In this document: one piece after another, positions 10,909 through 23,111 of the stretch
How positions within the stretch are numbered: the stretch's first letter is position 1
Layout of the letters: the number at the start of each line of letters is the position of its first letter
Source: Zanthoxylum bungeanum
Lineage: Eukaryota; Streptophyta; Magnoliopsida; Sapindales; Rutaceae
Assembly (NCBI GenBank): GCA_019454045.1
Contig: SKCR01033652.1
Location: forward strand, 62,001 to 126,000
Length of the DNA stretch: 64,000 bases
Direction of reading: 5' to 3'
Position numbers and translations under genes: made by a program
Notes under the pieces: model-generated
Seen by the model: only the letters and a program-made list of their open reading frames with translations
What the model was told of the DNA's origin: nothing
Database searches by the model: none

Positions 10909-13111
10909 TGTAACATCCCGGTATTTTAATATGTTCATCGTGATCATACAGAGCATGTATGTGATATTCTAGGTGCATGTAGGGTCTGTATGTGTGAACT
11001 GACCCGTAAAGGTTTAGTTCAGTCCTCATGCATAGAGTTAGAAATTTCAGCATTTACACGTTAGTTTTGCATTTATATTAGCATTCAAACACATTCAACA
11101 TTTGCGTTTGTGAGGCGTTATTCATTCACGTTCGAACACGGCCAGGACGAATGCTCGCATGAGTGTGGCATTCGACGGGCGTTTGAAGACCCTGCGATTT
11201 TAAGAGAGAAAAATCTAGAAATTTGGCCCACTATAAATAGGCCTATTTAGACATTTCTCTCATTTTCCTCTCCCTTTCTCCCTCACGTTTCTTTTTCTCT
11301 CAAAATCCTAAAATAGTTCTTCAAATCAAGCTTGAATCTTGGTGTTTTCTTTGCACTTCCAAGCTTTAGGGAGCTCAAGTAAGTCTACTAAGCTTCATTT
11401 CAGCATTTGTTTGGCTTTTGGGTGAAACCTATGCATTGACCCATGTTCAATTTGCATGATTTTGAATGATTTTCCGAGTTAATCATGCTTAGTTAAGTAA
11501 GTATTATCATGATATGTGCATGAACTGAGTTGAAACTCATTATATAAGTGAATTGATAAAATCATAGGATTTGGATATTTTGATATACTATGAAATCTAT
11601 GAATTGGAAAGTAAAAATAGTGTTTAGATAAGCATTTGTTAGCATGAAATAGGCATGAATTGGGTTAGATCCAAACCACCGAGGGTTTGGGTGGTTACAG
11701 TCATGTGTTTGGGGTGGTTTGATAAAATTATGCATAGAATCCATGTTATGTGTTTATAATGAACTAAAATCATGCTAGTATAGTGTAGATATTAATTTTG
11801 AGGTAAATTGAAGTGGCCGTGTGAGTTGGACGAGTTGGGAGGTTTTAGTCACAAGTCCCCATTAGTTATATTTTGGGCAGTTCAAGCGACAATATCGGTC
11901 ATGTCAAAATGACCCTTTAGCATGTCACGAGCATGTCACGTCATGAGTATTTCAATCACTGTTAGCAGCCCAACTTATGTTTATCATATCAACATAAGTG
12001 AAATAGTGCACCTGGATAATTCAGATGTTCGAGAAACGTCGTAAGCTATCACATCGCCTAAATACATGCATTACATAATTCACGTGCATGATTAGGATTT
12101 TATGTTCAAGTACAATAATCGTGTTTGAACACATCCATAAATTCCCGACATGAGGAACAGTTTAGTCTCATCAAGCAAGCGAGCACATCGACTTTTGGGC
12201 GTCAATGTTGTGAGTGAACAATGTGTTTTACATGTTTTAACAGAATTTCATATTATGTTTCGTAAATTGTTTTCATAATATAGCATATTGCCTAAGCTAT
12301 ATGAATATAATTTATGTTTCAGACGGTAGTCATCTTATGTTTTCAGTTAGGTTTTCTGTTTATATAATCATTTAAGATTTTAGTTTATGTGTCCTCATGG
12401 TGGGAGTAATGGTTAGGGTTCCATTCAGACGGGGCTCATCACATACCTATTATAACATAGGTAATGGGTCTCGTACGAGCTTGTATGCATAAGCTAGTAT
12501 GTGTGTCAGTTATGTTTTCAGCTCATGATATGCTTTTAGATATTTTTAAGATTTTCAGTTCGTGACTCAGTATTTCAATAAAGTAGTTTTCAAATTACAG
12601 CCATACATATCTTTACAGATGAGTTTATGTTTTCAGTTCATAGTTTTCAGTTACGGTTATTAGTTTTCAGCATGTTTTTTCAGTTTACACGTTTATGAAA
12701 TAAATTTTCAGTTATAATTCTCCATGAACTTCAGTTCATTTTTTTCAGTAAGTGATTTTATAAACAAAAACGAAAGGTTTTCAACAAAAAAAAAAACCAG
12801 TAGAATATTGTCCCCTCAGCTCAGCATAGTGTCCCGACCTCGGGTTCGCTTACATTCCAACAGTCCTAATTGTTCAAATAACCATCTTAGGCATATTCAT
12901 CTCAGCATCCCCTGCTTACACGGTGTTAGGTCCCGTTAAGTAAGTCTATAGCCCTCAGGTTACGATATTTGTGATGTTTTCAAAATAGCATAGCTTTCAG
13001 CAAATAGCATACGGTTTTTAGCATAACATATGGTTTTCAGCATAAATCCTCTCATTTCATTTTCAGTTTTGCTATATCCAAAAATTAAAAATATTCATTC
13101 ATATTATACCA
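10909..13111 (+). mobile_element. LTR fragment inserted in the hAT pseudogene
   Basis: The left end TGTAACATCCCGG is sharp because it interrupts the transposase reading. The sequence then has an LTR-like arrangement: the CpG palindrome CGTTCGAACACG at 11129-11140, a TATA box at 11231, and a CT-rich leader. The right boundary is uncertain. A CA followed by TATATA at about 13111 is possible (the left flank is ATATA), but the mirror-image end GGGATGTTACA expected for this family is absent, so it may be 3'-truncated. Confidence 0.5.
11231..11240 (+). promoter_or_regulatory. TATA box of the LTR
   Basis: CTATAAATAG, followed by a CT-rich stretch at 11255-11300 typical of a plant LTR transcription start. 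It lies about 90 bp downstream of the GTTCGAAC palindrome. Confidence 0.6.
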
Positions 13112-13649
13112 TATATATACAAAATTGAAATGTACTGACAAATTTACTTGCTAGATACATAAGATTAGAAAAAATGACAGGTCTCTATGTAAAATCCCGC
13201 GTCACTTGAGTGTATTTATAAGTAGTAGACTTGGTGTGTGACATTGTTACTCTGCACTTTCAAAGAAAACAATATCGTGTTAGTGAGACTGATTCACTAT
13301 AGGAAGGTATTAGAACCAACTTATGCAAACAGAAATATGTCAATAAAGACGTTGGACCCAATTGATGGATTATAAATCTCACATCGCTTGGGATTGAGTC
13401 TATGAATCTATTTTTAAGTAACTAATCATCATTAACTGGCAGGAGACTCATATGTGGCCAAATCAATTTGGACTTCTAAATAAAGGATAATATTTTTTTA
13501 CTACATCCCAATTGGTAAAATTTGATTCATTTTTTAATATTAAATTACATACAACATTACGAAATGAATTTACTCTTTGTTAGGTATATTATATGTCAAC
13601 TAACTAAATAGAAATAGTTTTTTTTTTTTTTTTTTTTGTCACACAGCTG

Positions 13650-14160
13650 ATTGTGATTTTTTAATTGTGCTTTACAATTCTAAACACGTCAGCTTATTTA
13701 AGAGTCTCTAAGACTTATAAACTAGTCAAGATCCTTCTCACTAGTGATTTGCAATATTAAATTCTTCCTCTCTTGGGTCCTCTCATTCGCGTTAGAGTCA
13801 ACAAACAAAAATTTAACAGATTGATAACATATCCATGCACATATCAGGTAGCAATCTGGCTATGATACCAATTGGAGCATCCTAAGCGCAGAATCAAGTA
13901 AATATTGTTCATTTTCGACATGTAACTCATCACGATTTTGCTGTTGATATTTGCAATTCAAAATGTGTCTACTTAGTTGGGAGAATCCAAAACTTATAAA
14001 CTTATTAAGTTTATCATCGTTAGCGATATGAGATATCGTCATAATTTTATTATTAGCCTTTACAACTCAAAACACATTTAGTAAGTTCAAGAAAAATAGA
14101 AAAGCCAAGACTCATAAATCAGTCCAAGAAGTCTCTCATTAATAATGTAGGGCTATTCAT
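13650..14160 (-). repeat. TRIM-like remnant with a Met-tRNA-type primer site
   Basis: On the minus strand TGGTATCATAGCC occurs at 13858-13870, one mismatch from the initiator-Met primer site TGGTATCAGAGC. Sequence on both sides shares loose repeats (versions of ACTTATAAACTAGTCAAG and TTTACAACTCAAAACAC), as expected for two short decayed LTRs around a tiny interior. I cannot fix termini or a TSD. It could instead be an old copia fragment. Confidence 0.4.
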
Positions 14161-14170
14161 TAGCATTAAA

Positions 14171-15380
14171 AAAAAAAAAAAAAAAAAAGACTTCTATGGC
14201 ATTTATATCATCAAAAATGTTCTTAAATCGTTTTAGCCCTCACTAAAAATTAATAAAATTTTGTTAAATGTTGTGTTAATTAATCAACTTTTGTATTCAA
14301 TCTTTGTGTTAATAAACTTCTGTATTCAATCTAAAATTTTGATCAAGTAAGCTTTCTTATATTTCTCTCAGTGCTAGCTTTCCAGCAATTTTATTTAACT
14401 TCAAATCTTCAGAGCGAAGCCAAAAAAAATCAATTTCACTATATCCATAATCCATCCCTATTTTTTTTTTCTTAAGAAAATATTATAAAATAAATATTTG
14501 ACAAGGAAACGACACCGTTTTCACTTGTCCCAAAAGTTGCATTGGAAACATCATTATCAGGAATAGGGATACGGATGACAATTTTATTTGGATTGAAAAA
14601 ATCTGATTCCATATTAATAAGAATAAGAATATGGATTCAGATTTATTTTTTTAGGATCCGTATAAATTCGGATATGGATCCAAGTGAATCGGAAATCCTA
14701 ATTTAATTGAGTTCAAAATCTGAAAATTCGGATCCGGATATAAAATAAGAAAAATGGAAATAAATTATTTATTTATAATTTTATACTTAGATTTAAATTA
14801 TTTTAAATAGAATCTGAATTGTAAATGTTGTTTTAAAAATTAAATTTATATTGTTTAGTTATTTATGTTATTTTATTTTATTTTAATTATTTAAAATTAA
14901 ATAATTTGAAAATAAAAAAAAATCTGAAATTTTTTGTATCCAAATATTAAAAAATCTGTACGGATAATATCCGCTATGCAGAAAGAAATATTCTATTCCA
15001 ATTTTACCGAAATCGTCCCCAACATTCTGTGAGGCTCCAACGCAACGAACGAGCCAGAGCTAGGGGCAAAATCTTCATAATTTTTTCTTTTCTTAAAATT
15101 TTGTCTGGGCCATCTTGCTAATTTCACCTTTATTCACTCATAAATTAGAAACTGTCATGTAGCAAAATAATAAAATGACGGACGAGAATATTGAGTAGTA
15201 ATTTTGTGAGTGGTCCGTCAGATAACAGATTCAGATATCTGCTAGACTGTTGCCCTTTTGTCTAGGAATGGGAAGCACGTGATTATTACCCGACGCATGG
15301 CCCACTATCTGCAGCCAAGTGGAGTAACTGACGTGTACCACGTGGATAAGCTGGGCATCACCACTAGCATCATTTGTTGA
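14171..15380. other. Intergenic, with possible old hAT-type fragment
   Basis: A poly-A tract (about 14169-14188) is followed by AT-rich sequence. From about 14574 a TAGGGATACGGATGACAA start resembles hAT MITE termini, but I found no matching right end. About 15010-15380 has more balanced composition and may be low-copy host sequence, without an ORF. Confidence 0.4.
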
Positions 15381-15388
15381 TTGCGGAT

Positions 15389-15899
15389 AACGGTGGCAAA
15401 ATAAATCAATGAATCGAATTTGTACTAAATCATAAACGAATCGAATTTGTATATGATAGATTCGTATTCGATTCGTTTATTAAACGAATTCTAATATCAT
15501 GATTTGTATTCGATTCATTTATTAAACGAATCGAATACGAATATTCGTTTAGTTATGATATTATTTAATAACATAATTTACCATAATTGATTTACATTAA
15601 TTCGTTATAAAAATATACATATGAAATATGTAATTAATATATTTAATAAAAATATCTCACCAAATATCGACAATATTATTTTTCTATGGTAATTAGTCAT
15701 AATTTATTGAATATTAATTGAAAATCCTAAACGAATAAACAAATCAATGAACTTAAATTTGTATTCAATTCATTTAATAAACGAATTGAATTGAATTGAC
15801 TTATTTATTAAACGAATCCATTTTTTCAAACCTGTATTCGCTTTAAAGCGAATCGAATCGAACAAATAAATGAATCATGACTCAAATTGCCACCCCTAC
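15389..15899. mobile_element. hAT-type MITE, 511 bp
   Basis: Exact 8-bp TSD TTGCGGAT (15381-15388 and 15900-15907). The left end AACGGTGGCAA pairs with the right end, reverse complement GTAGGGGTGGCAA. The inside is made of repeated AACGAATCGAATACGAAT-type motifs in both orientations near the ends, and it has no coding capacity. TSD length and the GGTGGCAA terminus fit hAT non-autonomous elements. Confidence 0.87.
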
Positions 15900-16822
15900 T
15901 TGCGGATGATAAAAATCCTCATGGATTCAGAGTTATTTGAGGATCTGTCCCAATTAGGGCGGGTTCGATTAGGGATGGCAGTCAGACCCGGATCCGGCCC
16001 GGGTCCGCATGGACCCGGAAGACCCAGGTCCGGTTAGACCCGGATCCGCTAAAAAAAATTGCGGATCCGGGTCTTGTTTTAGAAGACCCGCATTATACGG
16101 GTCCGGATGATTCCGGACCCGGGTACCCGGGACCCGGTTGTAGGCATTGCATTTTTACACATAAACCCGATGAGGAGTCTTATTTGGAGACAACTACCTT
16201 TTAAGTCACGGAGGTCACGGGAAACGGACGTCGGAAGGGGAAATTCAGAATAAACAAGGTTCACTGTTTTCGTTCGTGCTGCGTTCGTGTTTACGTTCGA
16301 ACGTCAAACGGATTGCGGGCGTTCGTGCCGCGTTCGAGGAAGCGTTCGAACGGTGTCGGTAATTCTGGTTTTGCTGCTAGCCTCTCATCCAGCCCAATTA
16401 GCCCCCCAAAGCCCATAAAACACATCCCATTTTAAATAAATAAATATTAATTAAAACATTAACTAAATAAAATAATAATTAAATTAATTAAATAATTAAA
16501 TAAAACATATACCAAACATAAAATAAACAATTACCAACTTAAACTAAAATCATGCCTAAATTAAACAAATCACACACTAAATCAAAATATAATCATACCA
16601 AGTTAAAATCAATCAACCAATTATAGTCCCAATCTAATAAGATTATTCCCAAACTTAAAATATTGTATTCCTAATCCAAGCCAATCAAATATTCAACCTT
16701 CCCTATCTAGCCAAGATTTGTCCCCCCAATCTTTGACTTCCCTAACCAAACCAAATCAAATCCTTTGACTTCCCTTAACCAAACCAAATCAAATCCCTTT
16801 CCTTGTCAAGCCAACCCTTTGC

Positions 16823-16830
16823 CTATAAAA
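16823..16830 (+). promoter_or_regulatory. TATA box of the solo Tat-type LTR
   Basis: CTATAAAA followed about 25 bp later by a likely start region. It lies about 460 bp downstream of the CpG-rich cluster at 16262-16366. Confidence 0.5.
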
Positions 16831-17246
16831 AGAACCCTTCACCAACCTTCTCAACCGTAGTTGGTCCCCTAGTCCCCTAGTCCCTAACTCATACACAACA
16901 CACATAAAAATTACAGGAGGAACACACCCAAGGAAACAATAAGCAAAAGATAAAGAGGAAAAGGCAGCGAAACCACAAGGAAACAATAGCAAAAGACGGA
17001 AAAGGACGACTCAAAACAGTAAGACAACGAACGAGAACAGTGAACCAGTGAACCAGGAGAGTTGCGGAGCATCCCCCCCTTCCGACGATCGTGTACCGTA
17101 CATCCGAGAGATGATTTAAAAGGTTAGACCTGAGGGTACCTTTTCATTAGTTTATATTCGTTTTATTATTATTATTATTGCATTCTATTCGCATGAGAGT
17201 CGTTTATGGAAGCATGTTGTGGCTTGAATGAAATGGAAGAGTGTCG

Positions 17247-17353
17247 TCTCTTGTGGTATATAGGATGGAAACCCAGACGTAAATTCCGTAGCCGAATCCG
17301 AATGGACGGTAGTGCGGTCTGTACATGGGACACAACTCCACGTACCACTTGAG
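17247..17353 (+). other. 105-bp cross-family module, copy 1
   Basis: Runs from TCTCTTGTGG to CCACTTGAG with core GAATGGACGGTAGTG and 3' part ACAACTCCACGTACCA. Close copies lie at 22183-22290, 53117-53221 (minus) and 60366-60471 (minus) in Tat-type LTRs. A diverged copy lies at 37029-37133 in a copia element. No reading frame is conserved, because a one-base indel and stops differ between copies. Confidence 0.9.
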
Positions 17354-17769
17354 TAAACGGCACATTCTCTTGTTTTGTGTTGCTTTTATGTATTTATTTT
17401 TGTCATTTAAATTCTGCATGTTGCTTATTTATGCATGACTCAATCGAGCGCATGGGCTTAGTAAGTGGAATGAAAGATCCCCTATGGGGAGGGGTTAAAG
17501 CCCTTTACCACGATGCTTTGCCGCGCCGATTGATGTGTGTTCGGTTGGATGCAAGACACGTTCAATCGGACATACTTAGAATAATATGATTGTCTTTATG
17601 TTTGTATGCATGATGTGATGTGACGCGCATGGGCTTAGTATGTTGGTCTAAAGGTCCTCTCTTTGAGAGATCAAGAGCCCCAAAAGGCCACCTTTACGGC
17701 AGTACTTCGCCGCGCCCCCTTATTTCGTTGTTTATGTATTGCGTCCCATTTTATGCATCAGTTCTGTTC

Positions 17770-18045
17770 CCGTTCGAACGCGTTTACGAACGCAACCCGA
17801 ACGCGCATGTATTTTTGCCTTATCATGCATCAGGTCTCATTTCCGTTCGAACGCGTTATCAAACGCCATACGAACGCGAGCATTCTGTTTCATTTCCGTT
17901 CGAACGCGTGTACGAACGCTACTCGAACGTGAGCATTCTGTTTCATTTCCGTTCGAACTCGTTTACGAACGCTACTCGAACGTGAGCATTCTGTTTCATT
18001 TCCGTTCGAACCCGTTTACGAACGCTACACGAACGTGCACACACT
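17770..18045 (+). repeat. GTTCGAACGC tandem array (53-bp period)
   Basis: Units begin CCGTTCGAAC at 17770, 17843, 17896, 17949 and 18002; the last four are spaced exactly 53 bp. Each contains a GTTCGAAC palindrome, a TACGAACGC block and a GAACG(T/C)GAGCATTCTG tail. Homologous arrays occur at about 53370-53760. Confidence 0.92.
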
Positions 18046-18862
18046 GAACTGAGTCTGTCTTATCATATTCATGCATAATTGCCTCTTGGTTGATCTTTCT
18101 TGTGTTATATAGCCAACTGTATTATTTGCATTCAAGCATGATTATGTTGTTCTTAGTTTTCCATAACATAGGATTGAATATGTTCATGAGATTGCCATGT
18201 GACGTTGCATGTTGTGATGAACTTGTTGAGGTATGCATATGAATTTAGAAGTATGATATTCTTGGAAATAAATGTTATTTAAGCCTGGTTAAATTATTAT
18301 ATAAATCCTTTTTATTACAAGTGACATAAGTAAGGGACCATTCCGAACCCAACGGTTTGAGGTCTTCCCTTGCGAGGGGTGAGTGCGGCCTTAAATCTTT
18401 GTCCCGGTTCACACCGGGTGGCGACTCCATGTTATGTAATTCTTCCCATCTAGGCCGCGAGCCTAGGAACGGCGTCGCCCAGGTCCTGTGTTCCCACACC
18501 GGTATAATTTTAAAAAAAAATGTATTCAAACTTGTGTTGAAACTTGAAGTTCAAACATAAGTATTTTTATGTGCTTTGTAATTTCCAATTCAAACTTGTT
18601 GTGAATATGTATTCAAACTTGTTGTGAATTGTTAATACATAGTATTGATATTGAATAGTGGAAGTGGAGCTAAAAAAAAAACAGTGGGCATTTGCGGATC
18701 CCGGGTCCGGATCCGGGTATACCTGGGTCCATTCCGGGTATACCCGGGTCCGGACCCGGGAGTGCTTAACCGGGTCCATATTCGGGTCCGCCGAATTACT
18801 TACGGATCCGGATCCGGACCCGTACGGATTCGGATCCGGAAATTGCCATCCCTAGGTTCGAT

Positions 18863-19676
18863 ACCTTAAAACATACAAAAATCATAATCGGATCGGATTC
18901 GGGGGCTTGATTCAGCATTGACACTTGAGTCGAGTTCGGGTTTGGGTTCGAAGCCCCGAACCCGAACCCGAATTAAATTTTCAATTTTTAATATTTTAAA
19001 ATAAATAATATATATATAATACAAACAAAATGTCCATTACTTTTATTCTAAGATTTTCACATAAAAATTGAAACTAAACAATAAAGTATGGATTGGGTCC
19101 CCACTAATTCCCCGTCCCCATTCTGGGATAATAGGGAATATCCCCATTCGAGAAATTTCGGTTTGGGGTGGGTTCATGGATTTCTTAATAATTCGGGTAT
19201 CGAGTTCGAGGATTATGGTCCCTGCCCTAAACCCGCCTCATTGACATCTTTAATTACGTGTACAACAAAACTGACACAAAATTGTAACAAATAGTAGTTT
19301 TATTTGTTAAAAATATTATAAAAAAAATTAAATTACGTAATTTTTTATATTATTTTATGACTGTTTTATCACAATTTTATATAAATATCATTGCTGATGA
19401 ATTTATATACTTTAACACATCGCCAAAGGTAGGATGTTACCGACAAGAGACATGAGTATCTTGTTACATTAACGAAAAACGGACATGACACACCATAAAA
19501 ATGGATAGACTGGATCAAAATCCAACACCATAACATCCTGTGAAAACATCAAATAAGTAGAAATGACCTCCAGTCCATCTCAAAACAATATAAATCACAT
19601 AATCAATACTTAAGGCTCAGTGCTCAATTTCAAGCATACAAACTGAAACTTTATCTACATACAAATCGTTAGTTCC
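18863..19676. other. Intergenic, with a GGGTTCGG-rich segment
   Basis: About 18890-18980 carries CCGAACCCGAACCCGAAT-type repeats and about 19110-19250 has GGGTATCGAGTTCG-type sequence. This suggests an old hAT MITE, but I could not match termini or a TSD. Confidence 0.35.
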
Positions 19677-20260
19677 ATTTTTGTTGGCAATGTCCGTAAC
19701 AAAATAAATTCAATTGAGTTATAATAAGTCTTGAAGATCTCGGAGCGATTGGATTAGTATTTGGCAGACTGTGTATGAAGATAGTAGATATGCGTTAGTG
19801 CTGCGTTCATGCTTGCGTTTGTGGCGTTCGTGTTTGGGTTCAAAAGAAACTTGGCAGTAGGTTCCCGTACGTAGTGCATTCATCTTCCCATGTGAACGAA
19901 ACTTTCCTGTGTGTTTGCATTCGAGGTGCATTTGAATCTACGTTCGAACGAGTTTATAGAATAATGTCGACTTGTCTTCTTGTGGCATTCGAACGACATT
20001 GCGAAACTGAGTTAATTTGGACGCGTTTTTGAGCATTTTACCTTAAGGAAAACCCTACGTATAAAAGAATAAATATACCTTATTTATTGGTGTTGGAAAA
20101 ATATTACCCTAACATATTTTCCATTCAGTTTTCAACTCTTTTAAAAGCACTAATCATTAAAGACTCAATCTCATGTCTTATTCTTTTTTAGTGATCTTTT
20201 TGTTTCTGTTAAGGTGGTGCTCGGAGCGCCAATCCGAATTGTATTTATGTCTGATTTATG
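19677..20260 (+). mobile_element. Diverged copia LTR remnant (SIRE-like family)
   Basis: From GTTAGTTCCATTT and GGCAATGTCCGTAACAAAAT this matches the start of the minus-strand LTR at 48069-49316 for several hundred bp. It carries a cluster of GCGTTCG and TTCGAACG motifs (about 19795-20000, including ACGTTCGAACGAG) followed by a TATA-like GTATAAAAG at about 20059. The 5' end is mutated (TCGTTAG instead of TGTTAG) and no TSD is visible. Confidence 0.55.
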
Positions 20261-20635
20261 AATACGAGCAATATATTTTTTTTCCATAATATTACTTAAA
20301 TATGGTTGCACCTATTATTTTATATACGTAATCGATCTAATAACTATTGGATTGAAACTAAATCTGATTTAGTGATATGTGTTGGGAAGCGGCCGCGAGT
20401 GCGGAAAATTAAAAAAATTATGATGCCGCTATCCATTTGCCCAAGACCCATTTGTTTTGATTATTTTTATAGGCCTATGCATGTTACTATATATTCTAAG
20501 CATAAAAATTCATAATACATGCAAAAAAACATAAACCTAAACATGCTAACTATCATAAGAACTCTAATTAAAATAAAGAAAGAAAAAAACTTACTTGAAC
20601 CGAAGACTCCTCCAGTCATCCCTCCAATCTACAAG

Positions 20636-22863
20636 TGTAGGCACTGCATTTTTGCATATAAGTCCCGATGATGAGTCTCACATGGAGACACTACCTCTCT
20701 AATTGTGGAAGTCGCGGGAAACGGACGTCGGAAGGGAAGAGTCAAGAATTGACACATAGTTGGAATTAATTCGTTTGTTTATGCTTCGGGTTTGCTTGTT
20801 GGACCTCTGTTTTAAAACACACCCTTAGCCCAAACCCCCCACAAAACACACCAAACCCACACATCACCAAACCAAACACCCAAGCCCACCAAAAATGGAC
20901 CAAATTCACGCCAAAGAAGACACACGCCCAACACATTCCCAAATAATAAAATAACACATTAAACACATGCACAAATCAAGCCAAATCCCCTTCCTAAATT
21001 AAAGAAATCCCATGGATCACCTTCCTAATTAAATCAAATCATATCTCTAACTAAAAGAGAAGAAATAAAATAAAAATAAAATCACTTCCCTAATTAAAAG
21101 ATTTTTCCTTATCACACACTAATTAAAAATATCTCTCATAATTACACAAATCCTTTCTCTTTTCACACAAGGTAAACCCCCTAAACCCAACCTTGAAACC
21201 CCTAGAGCATCCCCACAGCAACAAACATAAAAAATAAACCTTTCACGCCACTCATTCTCTCTCCTCTCCTCTCTCTCAAACCAAAAGAAAAAATAAACCC
21301 TAGTAAACCCTTCTCGGCAGCCACCAAGGAAACAGATACCAGTTAATCTCACTTCATCTCTTCACGTTCTCCCTCTCTCACCTTAAACAAAATCACAAAC
21401 AAATAAGCCCCAGCCCCTCACCAGACAAAACCCTAAAGCACCAGCCATTCACGTGTGCAGCACTCACGTAACACCCCATGCGCATTCAACAGCCCACATA
21501 GCTTCACGCCAACGGCCACAAACACCTTACGAACAAGAACCACGACGCCATTCTCACAAAAAACAAAGGCTCGGAAATGATAAACCTTAAGCCACGGGCA
21601 GCCCACTAGCGTCCCAAACGCCCTTCAACAGCCCATGCAAACGTGAGCAGCCCCCTTCAACACACTCAAATCAGCGACCACTAGCCACGTTAACCAAGAC
21701 TCACGCCAAGCACCATCCACGTAGCCACACTGCCCCACGTGAGCACACCCCACTAAGCCCTCAACACACACCGACACACCACACACAAACAGAACCGAGC
21801 CACAAACCTCACCAACAAACTTAGCCAAAACAGCCCCATGCGGTCTCGAAAAACAACCCCAAAACAGAAGCAAAATTGCACCAAAATAACCGCAAAACAG
21901 TAAGCCAAAACCGTGACCAGAAACGGCCGTAAAACCGAGTAAAATAGTAGCCCGAAGTAGCGAAACAGCGAAGGAAAATGTTGAACCAGTGAACCGGAAG
22001 AGTTGCGGAGCATCGACCCTTCGACAACCGCGTACCGCACTTCCGATAGACGACTAAAGAGGTTAGACCTGAGGACACCCTTTTATTTATTCTCCTTATT
22101 TTTATTTATTTTCTTACTTTATTTCGCATGAGTATTGTGGATTGGTGTATGATATGATTTCTGGATGAACAGAATATGTGTTCTCTCTTGCGGTATATCG
22201 GATGGAAACCTAGACGTAAATTCCATAGCCGAATCCGAATGGACGGTAGTGCGGTCTGTACTTGGGAAACAACTCCACGTATCACTCGAGAGACACACAT
22301 ATTTCGTTTCATCCAACCTTGTGTTTGAGCATGATTTAGTAGTTAGTATGTTATTTATTTTTAAGCATGATTTATTCGTTAGTATGTTATTTCTTTATGC
22401 ATGATTTAGTTCTTTGCTTTCGCATTAGGATTTAGTTTACGTTTGGTGCTTAAATGATTATTTGTTTATTTTTTTGTATTTAATGGTTCAATATGCTCAT
22501 TGTGTGATATTGTATGCTTGTCGTTATAATGACTTACTTTCAAAGCATGTAAACTTAGACATAGGATTTACTTTGATGAATGCGAACTAGACCTAAGTTA
22601 CTCTTGAGCATATCTGTTGCGTAGATTCGGTTAAGATATTGCACAAATCATTTCATTAAAAGTGGCATAAGTAAGGGACCATTCTGAATCCAACGGTTTG
22701 AGGTCTTCCCTTGCGAGGGGTGAGTGCGGCCTTAAATATTTGTCCCAGTTCACACTGGGTGGCGACTCCATTTTGTTCTCCAGTTTAGTTCCTCCGTGAG
22801 CTATTCCATACTCCCAACTAGGCCGCGAGCCTGGAACAGCGTCTCCGATTTCTGTGTCCTACA
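20636..22863 (+). mobile_element. Solo Tat-type LTR nested in the copia 3' LTR
   Basis: Starts TGTAGGCACTGC, ends CTGTGTCCTACA, with perfect TSD ACAAG (20631-20635 and 22864-22868). The uninterrupted target ACAAG survives at 30443-30447 in the other LTR. It has the same family ends and 3' block as 16139-18498 but lacks the GTTCGAACGC array and the repeated GGGCTTAGTA units. It keeps the 105-bp module. Confidence 0.95.
22183..22290 (+). other. 105-bp cross-family module, copy 2
   Basis: Same layout as the copy at 17247: TCTCTTGCGG, GAATGGACGGTAGTGCGG, ACAACTCCACGTATCAC. It is nearly identical across the whole block while flanking sequence differs more. Confidence 0.9.
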
Positions 22864-23111
22864 ACAAGCTTTTCTCGAACTCAGCAAGCTCTTCCATGTT
22901 CCAAAGAGCCACCCAAGTGTGTGGCCTCCAAATGTGCACACACCAAAGCCAAAACTCAACGGCAAGACTACGCCTTGAGTGCACGGGTATTTTCCCTTGG
23001 TGCTAGCCTAGGCAAATACCTCAAAACTTTTAACTTGAGATTCCTCTAGTCAATTAGACTTAACCATCCTCAAAATCAGTGACTTACTCTTAAACTTTAG
23101 AGTTGCTCACT

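Larger units (their letters stand above)
16139..18498 (+). mobile_element. Solo LTR of a Tat-type Ty3/gypsy family, 2.36 kb
   Basis: Starts TGTAGGCATTGC, ends CTGTGTTCCCACA, with perfect TSD CCGGT (16134-16138 and 18499-18503). The same ends and order of internal blocks occur at 20636-22863 and, on the minus strand, in the LTR at 52691-61806. The latter is attached to Tat-type pol, which gives the family. Inside, in order: a CpG-rich GTTCGAAC cluster (16262-16366), a TATA box, a 105-bp conserved module, two copies of a GCGCATGGGCTTAGTA unit, a GTTCGAACGC array, and a conserved 3' block ending at 18498. Confidence 0.92.
15970..18854. mobile_element. hAT-type MITE split by a solo LTR
   Basis: Starts TAGGGATGGCAG, ends TTGCCATCCCTA, with exact 8-bp TSD GGTTCGAT (15962-15969 and 18855-18862). 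Subterminal regions are dense in GGACCCGG and GGATCCGG repeats. Removing the inserted LTR and its duplicated 5 bp leaves about 520 bp, comparable to the neighbouring MITE. Confidence 0.87.

Noticed and set aside
14574..14990. Candidate hAT MITE starting TAGGGATACGGATGACAA
   Set aside because: I could not find a matching right terminus or an 8-bp target duplication.
17770..18045. Regularly spaced repeats that might look like a CRISPR array
   Set aside because: The repeats are contiguous tandem units without unique spacers, lie inside a plant LTR, and have no cas genes.
17620..18047. Overlapping open frames of 90-120 residues with repeated RSNAFTNATRTR-like peptides (also on the other strand at 53461-54000)
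   Set aside because: They are translations of the GTTCGAACGC tandem repeat in an LTR. Several frames are open at once and no domain is present.
18890..19260. Candidate MITE rich in GGGTTCGG and CCCGAACCC
   Set aside because: Possible termini do not pair and no duplication flanks them, so only a note is kept in the intergenic entry.
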